This document shows positions 60,866 through 64,000 of a stretch of DNA of 64,000 nt, one piece after another. A program made the translations under genes and the position numbers. Under the pieces are notes generated by a model. That model was not told the origin of the DNA and searched no databases. It saw nothing but the letters and a program-made list of their open reading frames with translations. This DNA comes from SKVR01 sp964453995 (lineage in GTDB: Bacteria; Bacteroidota; Bacteroidia; Bacteroidales; UBA7960), in assembly GCA_964453995.1 (NCBI GenBank), contig CAYVQC010000001.1:1-64000 (forward strand), written 5' to 3'. The first letter of the stretch is position 1, and the number at the start of each line of letters is the position of its first letter.

Positions 60866-62308
60866 ATGGATAATATGCACGATTCAGTTTGGTCAAGATG
60901 TCTGAATGTTATAAAAGACAATATTCCCCAGAATAGTTTTAATACCTGGTTTGCCCCCATCAGACCGGTTAAACTTTTAAACAATGTTTTGACCATACAG
61001 GTGCCTAGTCAGTTTTTTTACGAATGGCTTGAAGAACATTATATTGAATTACTAAGAACAACCATTAAAAAAGAATTGGGGGTAGATGGCAGGCTGGAAT
61101 ACAGCATCGTAATGGATAGCGCTTACAATCACAGCAAACCTTACACTGTAAATGCTCCCACCCTCAATAGAAAAGCACTGAAAAATCCGCCGGTAACTAT
61201 GCCTTTAGATTTGAATAAAGATAATGGTAAGTCTGTGCCCAATCCCTTTATTATTCCGGGATTGAAAAAGCTCAACATTCACCCCCAACTGATCGAATCT
61301 TACAACTTCGATAATTTTGTTCAGGGTGACTGCAACAGGCTTGCCCGGAGCGCTGGAATTGCTGTTGGTCAGAACCCCGGCAAAACTTCCTTCAACCCTT
61401 TGTTGATTTATAGTGCCAGCGGACTTGGAAAAACACACCTGGCTCATGCCATTGGCATTGAAGTAAAGAATAATTTTCCGGATAAAACTGTACTGTATGT
61501 CTCATGCGAACAGTTTACCAATCAGTTTATTGATGCAGTCAGAAATTCCAACCAGAATGATTTTATTCACTTCTACCAAATGATTGATGTTTTGATAGTG
61601 GATGATATTCATTCTCTTGCCAACAAGCCCAAGACACAGGATGTTTTTTTTCATATCTTTAATCAGTTGCATCAAAACGGAAAACAGATCATTATTACTT
61701 CTGATCAGCCTCCGGTTGAAATGAAAGGTATCGAGCCCCGACTTCTGTCGCGCTTTAAATGGGGGCTCTCCGCTGATCTGCAGATTCCTGACCTGGAAAC
61801 CCGCATTGCTATTCTCCGGAAAAAAATGTACAATGACGGAGTAGAAATGCCCCAAAACGTGGTTGAACTTATTGCCAGTAGCATAGATACCAATATCAGA
61901 GAAATGGAGGGAGCAATGATATCTATCCTTGCACAATCCTCCATGGCCAAAAAGGAGATCAATGTTGATCTGGCAAATAGTATAATTCAGAAATTTGTAA
62001 AAAGTACTCCCAGGGAGATTACCATTGAGCACATTCAAAAAACCGTGGGAGAATACTTCAACATTCCTCTTGAAAAAATTAACTCCAGCACCCGGAAAAG
62101 AGAAATTGTACAAGCCAGGCAGCTGGCTATGTATTTTTCGAAAATGTATACAAAGCACTCCCTGGCATCTATCGGTAGTAAGTTGGGCAAAAAAGACCAT
62201 GCAACAGTATTGCATGCCTGTAAGACCGTAAAAAATCTTTATGATACCGACAGGGACTTTAAAAAACACTTCGACGAACTGGATCAAATCCTTAAAGTAA
62301 AAATGTAA
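60866..62308 (+). CDS. dnaA: Chromosomal replication initiator DnaA
   Basis: DnaA binds oriC and opens the duplex. The frame opens at TTG 60851, but the ATG at 60866 gives the expected N terminus MDNMHDSVWSRCLNVIK. The 481-residue protein has domain I (about 1-80), a linker, and the AAA+ domain with Walker A SASGLGKTH and Walker B VLIVDDIHSL. Domain IV has the DNA-binding signature KKDHATVLHACKTV near the end. The upstream stretch 60721-60765 is a long T-rich, pyrimidine-biased tract, but no DnaA-box cluster is visible. A terminator follows the gene. Confidence 0.96.
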   Translation: MDNMHDSVWSRCLNVIKDNIPQNSFNTWFAPIRPVKLLNNVLTIQVPSQFFYEWLEEHYIELLRTTIKKELGVDGRLEYSIVMDSAYNHSKPYTVNAPTLNRKALKNPPVTMPLDLNKDNGKSVPNPFIIPGLKKLNIHPQLIESYNFDNFVQGDCNRLARSAGIAVGQNPGKTSFNPLLIYSASGLGKTHLAHAIGIEVKNNFPDKTVLYVSCEQFTNQFIDAVRNSNQNDFIHFYQMIDVLIVDDIHSLANKPKTQDVFFHIFNQLHQNGKQIIITSDQPPVEMKGIEPRLLSRFKWGLSADLQIPDLETRIAILRKKMYNDGVEMPQNVVELIASSIDTNIREMEGAMISILAQSSMAKKEINVDLANSIIQKFVKSTPREITIEHIQKTVGEYFNIPLEKINSSTRKREIVQARQLAMYFSKMYTKHSLASIGSKLGKKDHATVLHACKTVKNLYDTDRDFKKHFDELDQILKVKM

Positions 62309-62331
62309 GTTTCAGTTCAGCGCCTTTAATC

Positions 62332-62372
62332 TTCCCGGGTATTCCTTTTGCGAATATCCGGGATTTTCTTTT
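62332..62372 (+). terminator. Intrinsic terminator of dnaA
   Basis: TCCCGGGTATTC pairs with GAATATCCGGGA (one G-T wobble) around a 7-nt loop, followed by a T-rich run. Confidence 0.85.
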
Positions 62373-62375
62373 TTG

Positions 62376-62383
62376 TAACTTTG
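62376..62383 (+). promoter_or_regulatory. Probable promoter -7 element of the phosphatase gene
   Basis: TAACTTTG, matching TAnnTTTG, lies just behind the dnaA terminator. It implies a leader of about 85 nt. Confidence 0.4.
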
Positions 62384-62473
62384 TTTAGTCTTATTTACTT
62401 GTTTAAAAGAAATACAGCAGAAATATATAATAAGGTTTTTAGCAGAAACTAATAAATAATAACTTATCAGAAC

Positions 62474-62959
62474 ATGAAAATTCTAATGGTTTGTCTCGGC
62501 AATATATGCAGGTCTCCCCTTGCCGAAGGTATTATGAAGAAAAAACTCAAAAATTACAATATTGATGCAGTAGTAGATTCAGCAGGTACTGCAGCATATC
62601 ATGCCGGCGAAAGTCCTGATCCCAGATCTGTAGATGTGGCGAGAAAAAACGGAATTGATATAACAGAGCAGCGAGCCCGAAAAGTAAGGCTGGAAGATTT
62701 CGAATATTTTGACCGTATTTATGCCATGGACGAATCCAACTATTTTGACCTGATATCGCTTGCCCAACAAAATGGAAACAAGGACAAAGTAAAAATGATC
62801 CTCAATACGATCTATCCGGATCAGAATATCTCTGTGCCCGACCCCTATTATGGCGGAAAAGATGGATTTGACAAGGTATTTGAAATGTTAGACCATGCTT
62901 GTGAAACAATTGCCAGGGAGTTATCCGGCAACTCAACCCACTCCTCCAACAAAAAATAA
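62474..62959 (+). CDS. Low-molecular-weight protein tyrosine phosphatase
   Basis: This 161-residue cytoplasmic enzyme has the P-loop CLGNICRS (Cys7, Arg13), the nucleophile site of this family, close to the N terminus. The general-acid segment VPDPYYGG lies near residue 120. Length is standard. Such enzymes counteract tyrosine kinases in capsule or arsenate pathways, but no such neighbour is present. The next gene begins one base after the stop, so the two are co-transcribed. Confidence 0.93.
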   Translation: MKILMVCLGNICRSPLAEGIMKKKLKNYNIDAVVDSAGTAAYHAGESPDPRSVDVARKNGIDITEQRARKVRLEDFEYFDRIYAMDESNYFDLISLAQQNGNKDKVKMILNTIYPDQNISVPDPYYGGKDGFDKVFEMLDHACETIARELSGNSTHSSNKK

Positions 62960-62960
62960 T

Positions 62961-63941
62961 ATGAAGGCAGCAGAATTTCCTGGCCCTGTTGAGATACAAA
63001 ATGCCATGGCAAGAATTGGCGGATTGGTAAGCAAAACCCCTGTCCTTACTTCAGCTACCTTTGATACCATAACCCAGGCAAGTTTATATTTCAAGTGTGA
63101 AAACTTACAGAAAGCAGGTGCTTTCAAATTCAGAGGAGCAACCAATGCTGTAAAAAAACTGGATCGGGAGCAATTCACCGCAGGTGTATGTACCCATTCC
63201 TCCGGAAATCATGCCCAGGCACTTGCCCTTGCTGCATCATTGCATGGTATGGCGGCTTATATTGTGATGCCGGATAATGCCCCAATAGTAAAGGTAAATG
63301 CTGTAAAACAGTATGGCGGAACCATCACCTTCTGTGAGCCCACACTGCAGGCGCGCGAGGCCACTCTGGATAAAGTGAGAGAAAATACCGGTGCTACATT
63401 TATCCATCCTTACAATAATCACGATATTATAGAAGGTCAGGCAACTTGCTTTGCCGAAATGCTCGGACAACTCGAATTTCAGCCCGACTATCTTGTTGTG
63501 CCTGTTGGAGGTGGTGGACTGCTCAGTGGCACCCTGTTAACAGCACAATATTTTTCGCCCAAAACCCGGGTTATTGGCGCTGAGCCCGAAATGGCAAACG
63601 ATGCATGGAGGTCTTTGAAAGAAAACCGGTGGATTCCCTCTGAAAACCCCATCACTATTGCAGATGGACTAAAAACTTCATTGGGGAGTCTTACCTGGCC
63701 CATTATCAGAGACCATGTATACGATATCATTACCGTATCAGAACAAGCCATCAAAGATGCAATGTTCCTGGCTTGGGAGAGAATGAAGATTGTTATCGAG
63801 CCCTCTGCCGCTGTGCCTCTTGCCGTAATTCTTGAAAATGCAGAAATGTTTAAAGGAAAAAAAACAGGTGTGATTTTCTCTGGGGGAAATGTTGATCTTA
63901 AAAAGCTTCCCTGGAACAAATGTGACAGAAACGATGACTAA
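62961..63941 (+). CDS. PLP-dependent threonine dehydratase / serine racemase
   Basis: The 326-residue fold-type II PLP enzyme has the cofactor lysine at residue 56 (AGAFKFRGA), the substrate loop HSSGNHAQA at about 79-87, and the phosphate-binding GGGGLLSG. The Lys56-Ser81 pair with SSGNH matches serine racemases and catabolic threonine dehydratases, which cannot be told apart here. There is no ACT regulatory domain, which excludes the long biosynthetic IlvA. An in-frame ATG at 62895 lies inside the previous gene, so I take the ATG at 62961. Confidence 0.9.
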   Translation: MKAAEFPGPVEIQNAMARIGGLVSKTPVLTSATFDTITQASLYFKCENLQKAGAFKFRGATNAVKKLDREQFTAGVCTHSSGNHAQALALAASLHGMAAYIVMPDNAPIVKVNAVKQYGGTITFCEPTLQAREATLDKVRENTGATFIHPYNNHDIIEGQATCFAEMLGQLEFQPDYLVVPVGGGGLLSGTLLTAQYFSPKTRVIGAEPEMANDAWRSLKENRWIPSENPITIADGLKTSLGSLTWPIIRDHVYDIITVSEQAIKDAMFLAWERMKIVIEPSAAVPLAVILENAEMFKGKKTGVIFSGGNVDLKKLPWNKCDRNDD

Positions 63942-64000
63942 GAATAAACAAGAACCTGCGGCTAAAACAGGAAAGCTTTACCTTATCCCCGTTGACCTGG
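63934..64000 (+). CDS. Probable SAM-dependent methyltransferase, N-terminal fragment (runs off the window)
   Basis: An ATG at 63934 overlaps the end of the dehydratase gene by 8 nt and stays open to the window edge. The 22 visible codons read MTKNKQEPAAKTGKLYLIPVDL. The GKLYLIPV strand with a short charged leader resembles the N terminus of tetrapyrrole-methylase-fold methyltransferases such as the RsmI group in Bacteroidota. The fragment is too short to be sure. Confidence 0.5.
   Translation, partial: MTKNKQEPAAKTGKLYLIPVDL

Noticed and set aside
1..64000. tRNA genes, CRISPR arrays, insertion sequences, prophage
   Set aside because: No tRNA-like T-loop with matching acceptor stem, no regularly spaced repeats, and no transposase, integrase or phage protein was seen on either strand.

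Overview
The window comes from an anaerobic or facultatively anaerobic member of the Bacteroidota (class Bacteroidia is likely). The evidence is a C-terminal T9SS sorting domain, a TonB-dependent receptor paired with a lipoprotein, the MoxR/Bat operon, a DUF4199 protein, scarce Shine-Dalgarno sequences, and repeated promoters of the Bacteroidota type (TTG, 19 nt, TAnnTTTG). A 100-N run at 15195-15294 marks an assembly gap, so this is a scaffold from a draft or metagenome assembly. I saw no tRNA, CRISPR array, insertion sequence or phage gene.

Layout. 1-2.6 kb: start of valS, a CAP-domain secreted protein, a DUF4199 membrane protein and the SRP RNA with a near-perfect promoter. 2.6-8.4 kb: transaldolase, then a same-strand set of NfeD protease, macro domain, pncB, pncA and an OB-like repeat protein, which links NAD salvage with ADP-ribose handling. 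8.4-9.9 kb: dciA-like gene and recF. 10-16 kb: a T9SS cargo protein, a repeat lipoprotein and a gapped TonB receptor. 16-23 kb: clpC, gyrA and a TPR protein. 23.5-35.5 kb: an orphan lipoprotein, the moxR-DUF58-bat operon, an SSS symporter and a TlpA-like lipoprotein.

35.6-53 kb is the most distinctive region, a hydrogen-metabolism island. The minus strand carries hydC-hydB-hydA (a predicted NADH/ferredoxin-linked [FeFe] hydrogenase). These are followed by a hydrogenase-like sensor fused to a histidine kinase, a lone receiver, a receiver-kinase and the NADH/NAD+ sensor Rex, then ribF and an MBL-fold hydrolase. Further along lie hydG, two TM1266-like regulators and an Rrf2 regulator. Divergently on the plus strand are a small 2Fe-2S thioredoxin-like protein, a second hydrogenase-like sensor with a PAS domain, and a SpoIIE-type phosphatase. 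The genes suggest one catalytic hydrogenase watched by two paralogous H-cluster-type sensors. One signals through phosphorylation and the other through a phosphatase, with redox control through Rex. The second sensor lacks key cluster ligands.

53-64 kb: a large hybrid kinase with an unusual structured leader, ribD, an EamA transporter, a YigZ/IMPACT protein, a split 5'-nucleotidase, dnaA, a low-molecular-weight phosphatase, a serine racemase/threonine dehydratase and the start of a probable methyltransferase gene.
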